Positions 35,574 to 45,159 are shown, numbered from the stretch's first letter. The stretch is 64,000 nt of DNA from Pseudomonas sp. N3-W (GCF_024970185.1 NZ_CP103965.1:5537001-5601000); one strand, 5' to 3'. The notes: generated from the letters alone by a model not told the origin. Made by a program: numbers and translations.

Positions 35574-36203
35574 TCAATGCATCTCGGTGAACGCGAGTTT
35601 CACGCCGATGGCGATCAGCACAGCCCCCATGGTGCGGTCGAACCAGTGGCCCATGCGAGCAAAACCGGACCGAACGCGCTGCTGGCTGAACAGCATCGCC
35701 ACCAGGCAGAACCAGCCAGCGGTGGCAACCGCCAGGTAAATCCCGTAACCGGCCTGCACTGCCAGCGGCGTGTGCGGATTGATCACCACGGTGAACAGCG
35801 ACAGGAAAAACAGCGTGGCTTTCGGGTTCAGGCCGTTGGTGACGAAGCCCGAGGTGAACGCGCCGCGAGCAGTGCGCTCGCCCACTTCCTTGTGCAAATC
35901 GTCGGCGACCGGTTTCGCTGGCTGCGCGCGCAAGGCCTTGAAGCCGATGTACAGCAGGTAAGCAGCGGCGGCCCATTTCAAGGCATTGAACAGCACGATC
36001 GACTGCGACACGATCAGACCGATGCCCAGCAGCGAATAACCGACGTGCAGGAAAATCGCCGTGCCGACACCCAGCGCCGTCCACGTGCCGGCGCGACGAC
36101 CGTGGGTCACGCTCTCACGCACCACGACCGCAAAGTCCGGGCCGGGGCTGGCCACGGCGAGCAGGTGAATCAGCGCAACGGTCAAAAATTCTGTCCAGTA
36201 CAT
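35574..36203 (-). CDS. LysE-family amino acid exporter
   Basis: The 209-residue protein has about six membrane helices. The LysE/RhtB family signature is clear: VASPGPDFAVVVRESVTHG near residue 20, then LYIGFKALRAQ, and a mid-chain GFVTNGLNPKATLFFLSLF. It should export an amino acid or derivative (threonine/homoserine-like or cationic), the precise substrate being unknown. It is monocistronic; a family B REP doublet follows upstream at 36260-36391. Confidence 0.88.
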   Translation of the reverse strand: MYWTEFLTVALIHLLAVASPGPDFAVVVRESVTHGRRAGTWTALGVGTAIFLHVGYSLLGIGLIVSQSIVLFNALKWAAAAYLLYIGFKALRAQPAKPVADDLHKEVGERTARGAFTSGFVTNGLNPKATLFFLSLFTVVINPHTPLAVQAGYGIYLAVATAGWFCLVAMLFSQQRVRSGFARMGHWFDRTMGAVLIAIGVKLAFTEMH

Positions 36204-36259
36204 GGAGGCTCCTCTGGGGTGGCTTGGTGAATAAATAATTCTGAAGCGAACTCAGTCTC

Positions 36260-36391
36260 TGTGGCGAGGGAGCTTGCTCCCGCTGGCCGCGAAGCGGCCC
36301 CAATTCAGGCAACCGCATCTTGTCGGTCAGACCGATTCATCCGGTTTACGACCGCTTCGCAGCCGAGCGGGAGCAAGCTCCCTCGCCACAG
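36260..36391. repeat. REP doublet, family B
   Basis: Inverted arms of GTGGCGAGGGAGCTTGCTCC lie at both ends of a 132-base unit whose interior also carries short inverted segments (GCCGCGAAGCGGC and ACCGCTTCGCAGCC). It separates the divergent LysE and hydroxyacid dehydrogenase genes. Confidence 0.88.
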
Positions 36392-36487
36392 GTTTATGCG
36401 TCAGCCTTGCTTGATGCGTAACCATTTGTTTCATCTGGTAGGCTCGGCAGATTACGCCTTCAGTTCATTGCACAAAAGGTACAGTTG

Positions 36488-37453
36488 ATGACGAACACTC
36501 GCCGCGCCGTTTTCCTCGACCATCCGTCCCTGGACCTGGGCGACCTCGACCTCACGCCGTTGCGCGAATGCTTCAGCGACCTGCAACTGTTTGCCCAGAC
36601 CACGCCGGACCAAGTGATCGACCACCTCAAGGGCGCCACCGTCGCCATCAGCAACAAGATTCTGATCGATGCCGCCGCCATGGCCGCCAGCCCTGAATTG
36701 AAACTGATCCTGATCACCGCCACCGGCACCAACAACGTCGACCTGGCCGCCGCCCGCGCCCACGGGATCACGGTCTGCAACTGCCAGGGTTATGGCACGC
36801 CGTCGGTGGCCCAGCACACGATCATGCTGCTGCTGAATCTGGCCACGCGCCTGGCCGATTATCAGAAAGCCGTCGGCGAAGGTCGCTGGCAGCAGGCCAG
36901 ACAATTCTGTCTGCTGGACTACCCGATTGTTGAGCTGGAAGGCAAAACCCTCGGCCTGCTGGGTCACGGCGAACTGGGCGGTGCGGTGGCGCGGCTGGCC
37001 GAGGCATTCGGCATGCGCGTGCTGCTGGGGCAGATTCCGGGCCGCCCTGCCCGGCCGGATCGCTTGCCACTCGATGAGCTGCTGCCACAAATCGACGCCC
37101 TGACCCTGCACTGCCCGCTCAATGAACACACCCGTCATTTCATTGGTGCACAGCAACTGGCCTCGATGAAACCCGGCGCCTTCGTGGTCAACACCGCTCG
37201 TGGCGGTTTGATTGATGAACAGGCTTTGGCCGACGCCTTGCGCAACGGCCATCTGGGCGGCGCTGCCACTGACGTTCTGAGCGTCGAGCCGCCGACCGCC
37301 GGCAATCCCTTGCTGGCCGATGATATTCCACGGTTGATCGTCACACCGCACAACGCCTGGGGCAGTCGCGAAGCACGGCAGCGGATCGTGGGTCAATTGA
37401 GCGAAAACGCCCAGGCGTTCTTCAGCGGTACAGCGCTGCGGGTCGTCAGTTGA
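36488..37453 (+). CDS. D-2-hydroxyacid dehydrogenase
   Basis: The 321-residue NAD-dependent enzyme has the Rossmann motif TLGLLGHGELGGAVARLAEA at about residue 148, the signature CPLNEHTRHFIGAQQL, the catalytic Arg near ARGGLIDE, the Glu in LSVEPP and the His in TPHNAWGS. It is closest to the glycerate/hydroxypyruvate-reductase-like group of 2-hydroxyacid dehydrogenases. ATG 36488 was chosen over the TTG immediately before it; the ribosome-binding site AAAGG is adequate. It is followed at 33 bases by rsmC. Confidence 0.88.
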   Translation: MTNTRRAVFLDHPSLDLGDLDLTPLRECFSDLQLFAQTTPDQVIDHLKGATVAISNKILIDAAAMAASPELKLILITATGTNNVDLAAARAHGITVCNCQGYGTPSVAQHTIMLLLNLATRLADYQKAVGEGRWQQARQFCLLDYPIVELEGKTLGLLGHGELGGAVARLAEAFGMRVLLGQIPGRPARPDRLPLDELLPQIDALTLHCPLNEHTRHFIGAQQLASMKPGAFVVNTARGGLIDEQALADALRNGHLGGAATDVLSVEPPTAGNPLLADDIPRLIVTPHNAWGSREARQRIVGQLSENAQAFFSGTALRVVS

Positions 37454-37486
37454 TAAACTGCGGCACTTTTTTTCAAGGAGCAGAGT

Positions 37487-38485
37487 ATGGATCCGCGCAG
37501 TGAAGTACTGCTTCGTCAGCCCGAGTTGTTTCAGGGTCCGGTATTGCTGGCCGGGTTGCCCGCCGATGATCTGCTCGGTCGTCTGCCCGATGCCCATGGC
37601 TGGTGCTGGCATGCCGGCGATCAAGCGGCGCTGGATGCGCGTTTCGCCGAGCGCAGCCACTTTGGCGTCAACGTGCCCGAGCGTGAATTCGATACCGCCG
37701 TGGTGTTCCTGCCCAAATCCAAGGACCTCACCGACTACATCCTCAACGCCGTTGCCTCGCGCCTGGCGGGCCGCGAAGTGTATCTGGTCGGGGAAAAACG
37801 CAGCGGCATCGAAGGCGCCGCCAAGCAACTGACCCCGTTCGGCAAACCGCGCAAGCTCGACAGCGCCCGGCATTGCCAGTTGTGGCAGGTCACTGTGGCT
37901 GAAGCGCCACAAGCCAAATCCCTGGAAAGCCTGGCGCAGACTTATGAATTGCCATTGGCCGAAGGACCGTTGAAAGTCATCAGCCTGCCGGGCGTCTTCA
38001 GCCACGGACGCCTGGATCGCGGCAGCGCCTTGCTGCTGGAGCACCTGGACAAATTGCCAAGCGGCCACTTGCTGGACTTCGGGTGTGGTGCCGGTGTGCT
38101 GGGCGCGGCGGTCAAACGTCGTTACCCGCACAATCAGGTGACCTTGCTCGACGTCGACGCGTTTGCCGCCGCCAGCAGCCGCCTGACATTGGCGGCCAAC
38201 GGTCTGGAAGCGGATGTGATCACCGGTGACGGGATCGATGCGGCGCCTATGGGTCTGAGCGCGATTCTGAGCAATCCACCGTTCCATGTCGGGGTTCACA
38301 CCGATTATTTTGCCACCGAGAATTTGCTGCGAAAAGCGGCGAAACATCTGAAAAACGGCGGCGAACTGCGCCTGGTGGCGAACAGCTTCCTGAAATATCA
38401 ACCGTTGATCGAGGAGCATCTGGGAGTCTGTGCGATCAAGGCCGAAGGACAGGGTTTCAGGATTTACCGGGCCAAACGCGGCTGA
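37487..38485 (+). CDS. rsmC: 16S rRNA (guanine1207-N2)-methyltransferase RsmC
   Basis: The 332-residue enzyme has a degenerate N-terminal methyltransferase-like domain (about residues 1-165) and a functional C-terminal domain. The C-terminal one shows the SAM site [16 protein letters not shown], the acidic LLDVDAFA and the catalytic NPPFH. It methylates N2 of G1207 in the small subunit. ATG 37487 follows CAAGGAGCAG. It may be cotranscribed with the dehydrogenase upstream; the following gene has its own riboswitch leader. Confidence 0.92.
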   Translation: MDPRSEVLLRQPELFQGPVLLAGLPADDLLGRLPDAHGWCWHAGDQAALDARFAERSHFGVNVPEREFDTAVVFLPKSKDLTDYILNAVASRLAGREVYLVGEKRSGIEGAAKQLTPFGKPRKLDSARHCQLWQVTVAEAPQAKSLESLAQTYELPLAEGPLKVISLPGVFSHGRLDRGSALLLEHLDKLPSGHLLDFGCGAGVLGAAVKRRYPHNQVTLLDVDAFAAASSRLTLAANGLEADVITGDGIDAAPMGLSAILSNPPFHVGVHTDYFATENLLRKAAKHLKNGGELRLVANSFLKYQPLIEEHLGVCAIKAEGQGFRIYRAKRG

Positions 38486-38524
38486 AACCTCTTTTAAAAA
38501 AGAGGCTTGCTCTATCCGATTTGC

Positions 38525-38735
38525 CTAGGCAGAATCCGCTCCGTCCTAGGGGAGTAGTCTCCCACGAGCGCCATGCTCGTCCGGCATACGTCAACATACT
38601 TGGTCCTCAGACCATGGCGTATGCGGCCCAAGCGTCCACACAGATGGATCGCTGGGTTTGACAAGACCTATGACACGAACACCTTACCCGGGGCGGGGAG
38701 GCTGTACGTGTCATAGCCGTGTCGACCCGCCCCTT
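38525..38735 (+). promoter_or_regulatory. yybP-ykoY manganese riboswitch
   Basis: The leader of the TMEM165-type gene contains the hallmark segments of the Mn2+-sensing yybP-ykoY class: CCTAGGGGAGTAG at about 38547-38559, and the paired arms CATACGTCAACATACTTGG with CCATGGCGTATG at about 38585-38625. Downstream lie TATGACACG and CGTGTCATA (about 38668-38715), which pair as a putative expression platform close to the start codon. High Mn2+ should release translation or transcription of the exporter gene. Confidence 0.88.
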
Positions 38736-38747
38736 AGGAAAACCCTG

Positions 38748-39332
38748 ATGCTGGATTCTCTACTCGTTCCCACCGCTATCGTTGCCTTGGCCGAAATCGG
38801 CGACAAGACGCAACTGCTCGCCCTCATTCTCGCCGCGCGCTTTCGCAAACCCTGGCCAATTATCGCCGGTATCGTCGTCGCGACCCTGGCCAACCATGCG
38901 GCAGCCGGCGCGGTAGGCGCCTGGTTCGGCAGCCTGGTGTCGGATGCGGCACTGCACTGGATCCTCGCCGCCAGCTTCACTGCCACCGCCTTGTGGACGC
39001 TGGTGCCGGACAAGATGGACGACGACGAAGCCAGCACCGCGCGCAAATTCGGGCCGTTCCTGACCACGCTGATCGCCTTCTTCCTGGCCGAGATGGGTGA
39101 CAAGACCCAGGTCGCCACGGTGATGCTCGCGGCGCAATACCCGGAACTGTGGCTGGTGATTATCGGCACGACTGCCGGCATGCTGATTGCCAACGTACCG
39201 GTGGTGCTGGCCGGCAACTTTGCCGCCGATAAACTGCCACTGACGTTGATCCGTCGTCTGGCGGCTGCGGCGTTCTTTGTGCTGGCGATTGTTGCGGTGT
39301 ACAAGGCGATGCAGACCAGCGGGTGGGTTTGA
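38748..39332 (+). CDS. TMEM165/GDT1 family manganese exporter (MneA-like)
   Basis: The 194-residue membrane protein has about six helices. The two inverted family motifs are clear: ALAEIGDKTQLLALIL at about residue 12 and FLAEMGDKTQVATVML at about 108, each the E-x-G-D-K-T/S signature of cation/proton exchangers. Behind a manganese riboswitch it almost certainly exports Mn2+. ATG 38748 follows TTAGGAAAACCCTG and begins LDSLLVPTAIV; the frame is open for 30 codons upstream but those cross the riboswitch. Not cotranscribed with its neighbours. Confidence 0.92.
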   Translation: MLDSLLVPTAIVALAEIGDKTQLLALILAARFRKPWPIIAGIVVATLANHAAAGAVGAWFGSLVSDAALHWILAASFTATALWTLVPDKMDDDEASTARKFGPFLTTLIAFFLAEMGDKTQVATVMLAAQYPELWLVIIGTTAGMLIANVPVVLAGNFAADKLPLTLIRRLAAAAFFVLAIVAVYKAMQTSGWV

Positions 39333-39362
39333 CGCGGTAGGTCGATAGACCGCGTTATCGTT

Positions 39363-39457
39363 CTTCGCGAGCAGGCTCGCTCCCACATCAGATCTTTGGT
39401 GCACACAATCTGTGAGCAATGGAGATCCCGTGTGGGAGCGAGCCTGCTCGCGAAGGG
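39363..39457. repeat. REP doublet, family A
   Basis: Near-perfect inverted copies of the GCGAGCAGGCTCGCTCCC arm lie 45 bases apart, upstream of the chemoreceptor gene. The remaining part of 39333-39649 shows no gene and may hold the chemoreceptor promoter. Confidence 0.9.
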
Positions 39458-39649
39458 CACCTCAGCCTCGACGCATAACCCTCAGAAATTCGCTGCCTTC
39501 AATGCTCAGTCAAGGCATGGGCAGGCTCCCCCCTGATCCATTTGCGACACAGGCCAGTCAAAAACAGTCAATTCGCTCCACTGCGCTCATGGCGACCCAG
39601 CCACCGGCCGATACAGCACTGCAGACGTCCTCTTGCGTGCGGAGCACCC

Positions 39650-41791
39650 ATGAAATTCAAGTCGATCCAGTTTTCCGTGGCAGCCCTTGCCGGTGCCATC
39701 GTTCTTAGCGTCGTCGCGGCGCTGGTGCTGTACGCGTTGTTCTCCGGGGCGCGGACGCAAGAGATGGTCCAGGAACGCACCCAGGCGCAATTCGAGCAAG
39801 TCATCGAACAACGCCTGACATCCCTGGCACAAACCCAGGTCAGCCAGATCCAGCGCGAGCTCGAAGCGCCGTTGTTGATCGCTGGCGGTCTGGTGCGGGT
39901 CAACGAACTGATCGGCACGCCGGGGGCCGACGGCCAACCGCAGTTGAGCCTCAGCCGTGAGCAATTGATCAACCTGATCAAGGAAAACGTCGCCCGCAAC
40001 CCGAAAATTCTCGGCACCTACATCGGCTGGGAAAAAAACGCACTGGACCACAACGATGCGGCCTACGTGGACAGCAAAGTCGTCGGCATCGACGCCAGCA
40101 ACGGGCGCTTCCTGCCATGGTGGTTCCGTAACGAAGACGGCAGCCTGGGCCTGGACAAGCTCGCAGACGTCGATGACCAGAAAGTCCTGTCCACCGGCGT
40201 GCGCGCCAGCGAGTACTACCTGTGCTCCAAGGAAAACAAAAAATCCTGCGTGATCGATCCCGCACCCTACAAGGTCGGCGACAAGATCGTCATGCTCGCC
40301 TCCTTTATTGAACCGATCATGCTCAACGGCGCCTTTCAGGGCATCGTCGGCGCCGACCTGTCGGTGAACTTCATCCAGGACATGCTGCTGGGCGCCAACC
40401 AGAAACTGTACGGCGGCGCTGGCGTCATGGCGCTGGTCGGCAGTAACGGCCGGATCGTCGCCTACACCAAAGACCCGAGCAAATTCGGCGAGAAGGTCAG
40501 CGACATTCTCGACAGCCAGCAAATCGCCAACATGGCCAACATCAAGCGCGGCGAAGTCACTTATACCGTCGACAAGGCCAACGACCGTATCGAGTTGTAC
40601 CTGCCGTTCGGCATCGGTCAGACCGATGCGCGCTGGACACTGATGCTGCAACTGCCGCTTAACGCGGTGATGGCCGACCTGCAAAAACTCCAGGGCGACC
40701 TCGACAAGCAGCGCAAATCCGACACCTTCGGCATGGCCATGGTCGGCTTGTTGATCGCCGGTATCGGCTTGCTGGTGATCTGGCTGGTCGGTCACGGCAT
40801 TGCCCGTCCGCTCAAGCAAATGGTGGCGATGCTCGACGACATCGCCCAGGGCGAAGGCGATCTGACCCGCCGCCTGACCAGCGACCGCGTGGACGAACTG
40901 GGCTCGATTGCCAAAGGCTTCAACACGTTCCTGGCCAAGTTGCAGGCGATGATTACCCAGGTGGTGACGTCGGTGCAGAGTGTCAGCGATTCCTCGGAAC
41001 ACACCGCCGACATCGCCATTCGCACCAACATCGGCGTTCACAAACAAATGGCCGAGATCGATCAGGTGGCCACGGCGGTGCATGAAATGACCGCCACCGC
41101 CCAGGACGTGGCGCGCAACGCAACGTCGGCGGCGCAGGCGGCCAGCCATGCCGATCAGGCAGCGGCGCAAGGCATGCAGATTGTGCGCGACACCTCGAAC
41201 TCGATTGGCGTGCTGGCGCTGGAAATCGGCAAGGCGGTGAGCGTGGTGCAGGCTCTGGCGAAAGACAGCGAGAACATCAACGCCATCCTGACCGCTATTC
41301 GCGGCATTGCCGAGCAGACCAATCTGTTGGCCCTGAACGCGGCCATCGAAGCGGCACGGGCCGGTGAGCAGGGTCGCGGGTTTGCGGTAGTGGCCGATGA
41401 AGTTCGCAACCTGGCGCAGAAAACCCAGAAGGCGACTGAAGAAATCCAGGCCATGATCCAGCAACTGCAACAAGGCACCCGCGACGTGGTGCGGGTAATG
41501 GAAGACAGCCAGAACCGTACCGACGAAAGCGTGCAACACGCAGCCAAGGCGGCCGAGGCACTGGAGACCATCACCAAGGCAGTGTCGGTGATCAACGACA
41601 TGAACACCCAGATCGCCAGCGCCGCAGAGGAACAGAGCGCGGTGGCCGACGACATTAACCGTAACGTGATCAACATCGGGCAAGTGGCCAATGAAGTGGC
41701 CGGCGGGGCGGATGAATCGAGTGCGGCCAGTGCGGACCTGACCAAATTGGCGGAACAGCAGCGGCGGTTGATCAATCAGTTCAAGGTTTGA
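39650..41791 (+). CDS. Methyl-accepting chemotaxis protein (dCACHE sensor)
   Basis: The 713-residue chemoreceptor has an N-terminal transmembrane helix ([22 protein letters not shown]) and a periplasmic double-CACHE region (about residues 40-330), with a ligand-pocket-like segment [17 protein letters not shown] second helix ([20 protein letters not shown]) follows, then HAMP and the signalling domain with the hairpin tip [20 protein letters not shown]. Sequence and plan fit the PctA/PctB/TlpQ-like amino-acid or amine receptors; the ligand is not known. ATG 39650 follows GGAGCACCC. Confidence 0.9.
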   Translation: MKFKSIQFSVAALAGAIVLSVVAALVLYALFSGARTQEMVQERTQAQFEQVIEQRLTSLAQTQVSQIQRELEAPLLIAGGLVRVNELIGTPGADGQPQLSLSREQLINLIKENVARNPKILGTYIGWEKNALDHNDAAYVDSKVVGIDASNGRFLPWWFRNEDGSLGLDKLADVDDQKVLSTGVRASEYYLCSKENKKSCVIDPAPYKVGDKIVMLASFIEPIMLNGAFQGIVGADLSVNFIQDMLLGANQKLYGGAGVMALVGSNGRIVAYTKDPSKFGEKVSDILDSQQIANMANIKRGEVTYTVDKANDRIELYLPFGIGQTDARWTLMLQLPLNAVMADLQKLQGDLDKQRKSDTFGMAMVGLLIAGIGLLVIWLVGHGIARPLKQMVAMLDDIAQGEGDLTRRLTSDRVDELGSIAKGFNTFLAKLQAMITQVVTSVQSVSDSSEHTADIAIRTNIGVHKQMAEIDQVATAVHEMTATAQDVARNATSAAQAASHADQAAAQGMQIVRDTSNSIGVLALEIGKAVSVVQALAKDSENINAILTAIRGIAEQTNLLALNAAIEAARAGEQGRGFAVVADEVRNLAQKTQKATEEIQAMIQQLQQGTRDVVRVMEDSQNRTDESVQHAAKAAEALETITKAVSVINDMNTQIASAAEEQSAVADDINRNVINIGQVANEVAGGADESSAASADLTKLAEQQRRLINQFKV

Positions 41792-41802
41792 TTCGAAGGC
41801 CC

Positions 41803-41826
41803 CTTCGCGAGCAGGCTCGCGAAGAG
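41803..41826. repeat. Compact REP, family A
   Basis: A single palindrome CTTCGCGAGCAGGCTCGCGA between two convergent genes; a minimal hairpin of the A family without the outer arm. Confidence 0.8.
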
Positions 41827-41836
41827 GCCGGAACAC

Positions 41837-42460
41837 TCAACCGGGAGTAAGACACTCCGGCCCATTGAGCTTGGGGTCATTCACCAGATTGGCCAGCACT
41901 CGCTCGCGCAACGCGGCGGGTTCACTGGCCAGCAATCCCTGCAACACATGCAACGGCGTCTCGGGATCAAGCCAGGCCGCCTGCCCCGCTTCATCCAGAA
42001 TCAACGGTCGACGCTGACTCGCCGCCGGCTGCGTGATCACCGCCGTGCTCAGCCACACCTGCTCCTGCACCGGATACGCTTCCCAGATGGCCGCAAAGAA
42101 CAGCGACGAGCCCTCCCCCGGCGTCAGCCAGTACGGACGTTTGCGTGTGGTACCGCGCCATTCATAAAAGCCATTGGCCGGCAGCAGGCAACGCCGCTCG
42201 CGCAGGGCCTGGCGAAACATCGGCTGCTCGGCAACGGTTTCGGCCCTGGCATGAGCAGGAGTACGGGACAGGTCAGTGAGCCACGGCGGCGTCAGCCCCC
42301 AGCGGGCGCGGGCCAGTTCGCGCTGGCCCTCTGCACCTGCACGCAGCATCAACACCGAATCGTTGGGGGAAATATTCCACTGGGCCTGCTGGTCGGCGGG
42401 GAAGCCAGGCAGGGCCGCGAAGGCGGGGTTCCAGCGAAACAGGGCATAACGTCCACACAT
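41837..42460 (-). CDS. SOS-response-associated HMCES/YedK-type protein, variant active site
   Basis: This 207-residue SRAP-family protein would cap abasic sites in single-stranded DNA by a thiazolidine link through Cys2 (MCGRYAL) after Met removal. The glutamate motif NGFYEWRG is present. Two positions differ from the classical YedK set: the NARAET motif reads HARAET, and the usual H-x-R-M-P site reads SQRRPLIL, so the Asn and the His are replaced. Overall length and order remain normal. Similar variants occur in Pseudomonas; function may be altered. The convergent chemoreceptor gene ends nearby. Confidence 0.85.
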   Translation of the reverse strand: MCGRYALFRWNPAFAALPGFPADQQAQWNISPNDSVLMLRAGAEGQRELARARWGLTPPWLTDLSRTPAHARAETVAEQPMFRQALRERRCLLPANGFYEWRGTTRKRPYWLTPGEGSSLFFAAIWEAYPVQEQVWLSTAVITQPAASQRRPLILDEAGQAAWLDPETPLHVLQGLLASEPAALRERVLANLVNDPKLNGPECLTPG

Positions 42461-42495
42461 GGGGCAACACGACTCTTGATCAAACGAACGTCAGC

Positions 42496-42756
42496 CTAAC
42501 AGACCAGCGTGCCGGGGAAGCTCTCGGGTGTGTCATCGGACAGCGGCAGCGCGGCATTGTACGCGGTGATCAGCTCCCGGGCGTATTCGGCCTGATCGTT
42601 GTCCACCGCCAGGCCCAGCAGGCCGAAGATCGGCAATTCGCCAGTGCCGCCGAGCAAATCACGCCCCACCAGATGCGCCTTGATGCCTTCGCTGGCGAGC
42701 ATGCTTTGCAGCAATTCACCTTCCATCAGGTTTTCCGGCTCGTAGATTCGCTGCAT
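42496..42756 (-). CDS. DUF2007 domain-containing protein (putative signal transducer)
   Basis: The 86-residue soluble protein has the family plan: IYEPENLMEGELLQSMLASE, then AHLVGRDLLGG, GLLGLAVDNDQAEYA. It adopts a GlnB-like fold by family knowledge, function unproven. ATG 42756 follows AAGGGGCGCGCC; longer in-frame starts lack a site. It is followed by SRAP/HMCES gene on the same strand. Confidence 0.85.
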   Translation of the reverse strand: MQRIYEPENLMEGELLQSMLASEGIKAHLVGRDLLGGTGELPIFGLLGLAVDNDQAEYARELITAYNAALPLSDDTPESFPGTLVC

Positions 42757-42767
42757 GGCGCGCCCCT

Positions 42768-42950
42768 TCATTCGTTTTCGCTGTGAACTTCGAGCATCCA
42801 TTCGTGACCGTCGGTTTGCAGCGTGAAACGGATCGGCCGGCAACACACCGGGCAGTCCTCGATGTATTGCTGATCACCGCCGGACAAGTCCAGTACGGCT
42901 TCGGCCTCTTCACCACAATACGGACATTCGTAGCGCTCGGTTTCCAGCAT
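42768..42950 (-). CDS. CPXCG motif-containing cysteine-rich protein
   Basis: The 60-residue protein has two zinc-ribbon halves: YECPYCGEE at residues 8-16 and EDCPVCCRPI at about 31-40, then an acidic tail (MLEVHSENE). It is a small zinc-binding protein of unknown function, well conserved in gammaproteobacteria. ATG 42950 follows GGGAGACCGCG. The downstream DUF2007 gene lies 11 bases away. Confidence 0.88.
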   Translation of the reverse strand: MLETERYECPYCGEEAEAVLDLSGGDQQYIEDCPVCCRPIRFTLQTDGHEWMLEVHSENE

Positions 42951-43088
42951 CGCGGTCTCCCAGGTGACTTGTGCGTATAATCGCCGGTCTATTTGCAGGG
43001 CTATTTTTGTCTGTCTACTTTTCAGACCGTGCCCCGTTGGTTTTCGATCAAAACCTTTACTTACCCTAGCCGTTTCTAACAAGAGAGC

Positions 43089-44255
43089 ATGATGGGCGAA
43101 TTCGATGCCATCCGACCTTACGACGACAGCGAAGTCCCAGCGGTGCTGGCACGGCTGCTCGGCGACAAGGCGTTTCTAGATATCCTCACCCACTTCCGCT
43201 TCCCGCGTTTTGCCGGTGCATTCGGCTGGATGCTCAAACCTCTTATAGCTCATCGGCTGCGCCGTGAGTTCGCCGGCGTCAACTCGGTGGCCACATTGCA
43301 GGACAAGGTCGAGGTTTACGTCGACCACACCATCGAGCGCGCCACCGACGGCGTCACCTACACCGGCGTCGAGCAGTTCAAATCCGGCAGCGCCTACCTG
43401 TTCATCGCCAACCACCGCGACATCGTGATGGACCCGGCCTTCGTCAACTACGCTGTGTACCACGCCGGCCTGCCGACCCCGCGCATCGCCATCGGTGACA
43501 ACCTGCTGCAAAAGCCTTTCGTCAGCGATTTGATGCGCCTGAACAAGAGCTTCATCGTGCACCGTTCGATCACCGGTCGTCGGGAGAAAATGGCCGCGTA
43601 TCAGTTGCTGTCCGCGTACATCAACCACTCGATTCGCAACGATTGCGCCTCGATCTGGATCGCCCAGGCCGAAGGCCGGGCCAAGGACGGCGACGACCGC
43701 ACCGAGTCGGCGATCCTCAAGATGTTCCATATGAGCCGCAAGGACGAGCCGTTCGGCGAAGTCATTCAGTCGCTGAACGTCACCCCGGTGTCGATCAGCT
43801 ACGAATACGACCCCTGCGATCAGGCCAAGGCCCGCGAGCTGTTCATCCGCGACACGACGGGCACCTACACCAAGGCGCCGGGCGAAGATGACGTGAGCAT
43901 CGCCAAGGGCATCACTGGCTACAAGGGCCGGGTGCATGTGAACTTTGCCACGCCCATCACCGAGCTGTTCGAGGATACCAAGCTGTTGGCGATCGAGATG
44001 GACCGGCAGATCCTCGGTGGTTATCGCCTGTTCCCGGTGCATTACCTGGCGTACGCGCAGTGGGCTGGCGCTGATCCGCAATTGCAGGTGCCGAAAGCTG
44101 CCGAGGTGTTCCCGGCGGATGAGTTGGCGAAAGCCCAGGAAGAATGGCAACGCCGACTGGATGCGTGCCCCGCGGAGCACCGCCCGTTCCTGGTGCTGCA
44201 ATATGCGACGCCGGTGCGTAATCAATACCGGGTGAAGGCGGGGTTGGCATTGTAA
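43089..44255 (+). CDS. 1-acyl-sn-glycerol-3-phosphate acyltransferase-like protein
   Basis: The 388-residue acyltransferase-family protein has the catalytic H-x4-D box in FIANHRDIVMDPAFV at about residue 115, and the downstream blocks GDNLLQKPFV, NKSFIVHRS and IWIAQAEGRAKDGDD (the substrate-binding E-G-x-R-type motif). Its long C-terminal extension (about 130 residues) distinguishes it from PlsC. It may acylate a phospholipid precursor; the true acceptor is unknown. ATG 43089 follows AAGAGAG. Upstream lies the divergent CPXCG gene. Confidence 0.85.
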   Translation: MMGEFDAIRPYDDSEVPAVLARLLGDKAFLDILTHFRFPRFAGAFGWMLKPLIAHRLRREFAGVNSVATLQDKVEVYVDHTIERATDGVTYTGVEQFKSGSAYLFIANHRDIVMDPAFVNYAVYHAGLPTPRIAIGDNLLQKPFVSDLMRLNKSFIVHRSITGRREKMAAYQLLSAYINHSIRNDCASIWIAQAEGRAKDGDDRTESAILKMFHMSRKDEPFGEVIQSLNVTPVSISYEYDPCDQAKARELFIRDTTGTYTKAPGEDDVSIAKGITGYKGRVHVNFATPITELFEDTKLLAIEMDRQILGGYRLFPVHYLAYAQWAGADPQLQVPKAAEVFPADELAKAQEEWQRRLDACPAEHRPFLVLQYATPVRNQYRVKAGLAL

Positions 44256-44273
44256 GCGGTTTCAAACGGCGCC

Positions 44274-44308
44274 CCTGTGGCGAGGGGGCTCGTCGGATCG
44301 CCACAGGC
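44274..44308. repeat. Short REP-like palindrome, family B
   Basis: CCTGTGGCGAGGGGGCTCGT is followed closely by the inverse GATCGCCACAGG; it is a compressed version of the B-family palindrome after the acyltransferase gene. Confidence 0.7.
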
Positions 44309-44337
44309 TCGCGCTGATCACAACGCCTGCGTCAAAC

Positions 44338-44616
44338 TCAAAACCGGGTGCTGGCCCACGATACGATCAGCGCCACACCCAGGCAGGCGAAACCGAAGCG
44401 GTAGAAAAAGCGGTTCATGCGCAGCGTCGCCCAATCCAGGATCGGCTCCTGATTGGGGCTGCTCTGGCGTTGCGCGGCCAGACTGGCCTGCGCGCGTTGT
44501 TCGCGACGGCGGGTGGCGTGCAGCAACCAACTGCCCGGGAAGGCCAGCAGCAAGGCCAGCAGGTTGATCAACTTGGCAGGATGGTTGGTAAACAGCGAAA
44601 TCAAATGCAACGACAT
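44338..44616 (-). CDS. Small membrane protein, conserved hypothetical
   Basis: The 92-residue protein has two hydrophobic segments, LINLLALLLAFPGSWLLHA (about residues 15-33) and FGFACLGVALIVSW (about 73-88), separated by a basic, Gln-rich loop. ATG 44616 follows CCGAGGTCCGTG. I do not recognise a named family. It is isolated between the acyltransferase and the next small gene. Confidence 0.6.
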   Translation of the reverse strand: MSLHLISLFTNHPAKLINLLALLLAFPGSWLLHATRRREQRAQASLAAQRQSSPNQEPILDWATLRMNRFFYRFGFACLGVALIVSWASTRF

Positions 44617-44810
44617 CACGGACCTCGGGGAAATCAGGTGTGGCGGACGCCGAACCAACGACCGCGGCGCGGATTCTACCGAAAGCCTGCCCCCCTGCCC
44701 TCCCCTTTGCGACAAATAACCAACCACTCGACGAATGACGGCCCTGTGTCACGGCATCGTCATCTGAATACGCCAGCCTGTCGCCCCTCCAAACCCAGAC
44801 AGAGCCACCC

Positions 44811-45017
44811 ATGCTGCACGCCGAAAACCAGGACCGCCTTTACCTCATTGCCCCAAGCGAGGAACAACAGAACCTTGTTGGCAGCCTTGCCTTCAACGTT
44901 CAGGACCGCCACTGGCTGGTGTATTGCGCATTGGGCGGGCATCAGCATGCCGACTTGCCGGAGACGGACTGGCTGACAGGCGTGAGTGTGCTGGATTTTT
45001 ATTCGCAAGCTGCCTGA
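44811..45017 (+). CDS. Conserved small hypothetical protein
   Basis: The 68-residue soluble protein (HAENQDRLYLIAPSEEQQNL, then a Trp-rich middle HWLVYCALGGHQHADLPETD) has no membrane segment. Codon use is typical for the chromosome. The start is ATG 44811 behind AGAGCCACCC. Function unknown. Confidence 0.6.
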   Translation: MLHAENQDRLYLIAPSEEQQNLVGSLAFNVQDRHWLVYCALGGHQHADLPETDWLTGVSVLDFYSQAA

Positions 45018-45034
45018 CACGCCGCGCATCCCCC

Positions 45035-45126
45035 CTGTGGGAGCGAGCTTGCTCGCGATGGGGATGCAGCATTCAAAGGTTATGTCGCCTGACACTCCGC
45101 CTTCGCGAGCAGGCTCGCCCCCACAG
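45035..45126. repeat. REP doublet, family A
   Basis: Inverted arms CTGTGGGAGCGAGCTTGCTC and CTTCGCGAGCAGGCTCGCCC lie about 40 bases apart after the small hypothetical gene. Confidence 0.88.
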
Positions 45127-45159
45127 TTGATCGGTGTATCTCTGCCATCGGCGAGCATG

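Noticed and set aside
36452..38419. 655-codon frame antisense to the hydroxyacid dehydrogenase and rsmC genes
   Set aside because: It crosses two well-supported genes on the other strand, lacks any domain and has shadow-like composition.
39587..41836. 749-codon frame antisense to the chemoreceptor gene
   Set aside because: The opposite strand encodes a complete dCACHE-HAMP-MCP protein; the antisense peptide has no recognisable fold.
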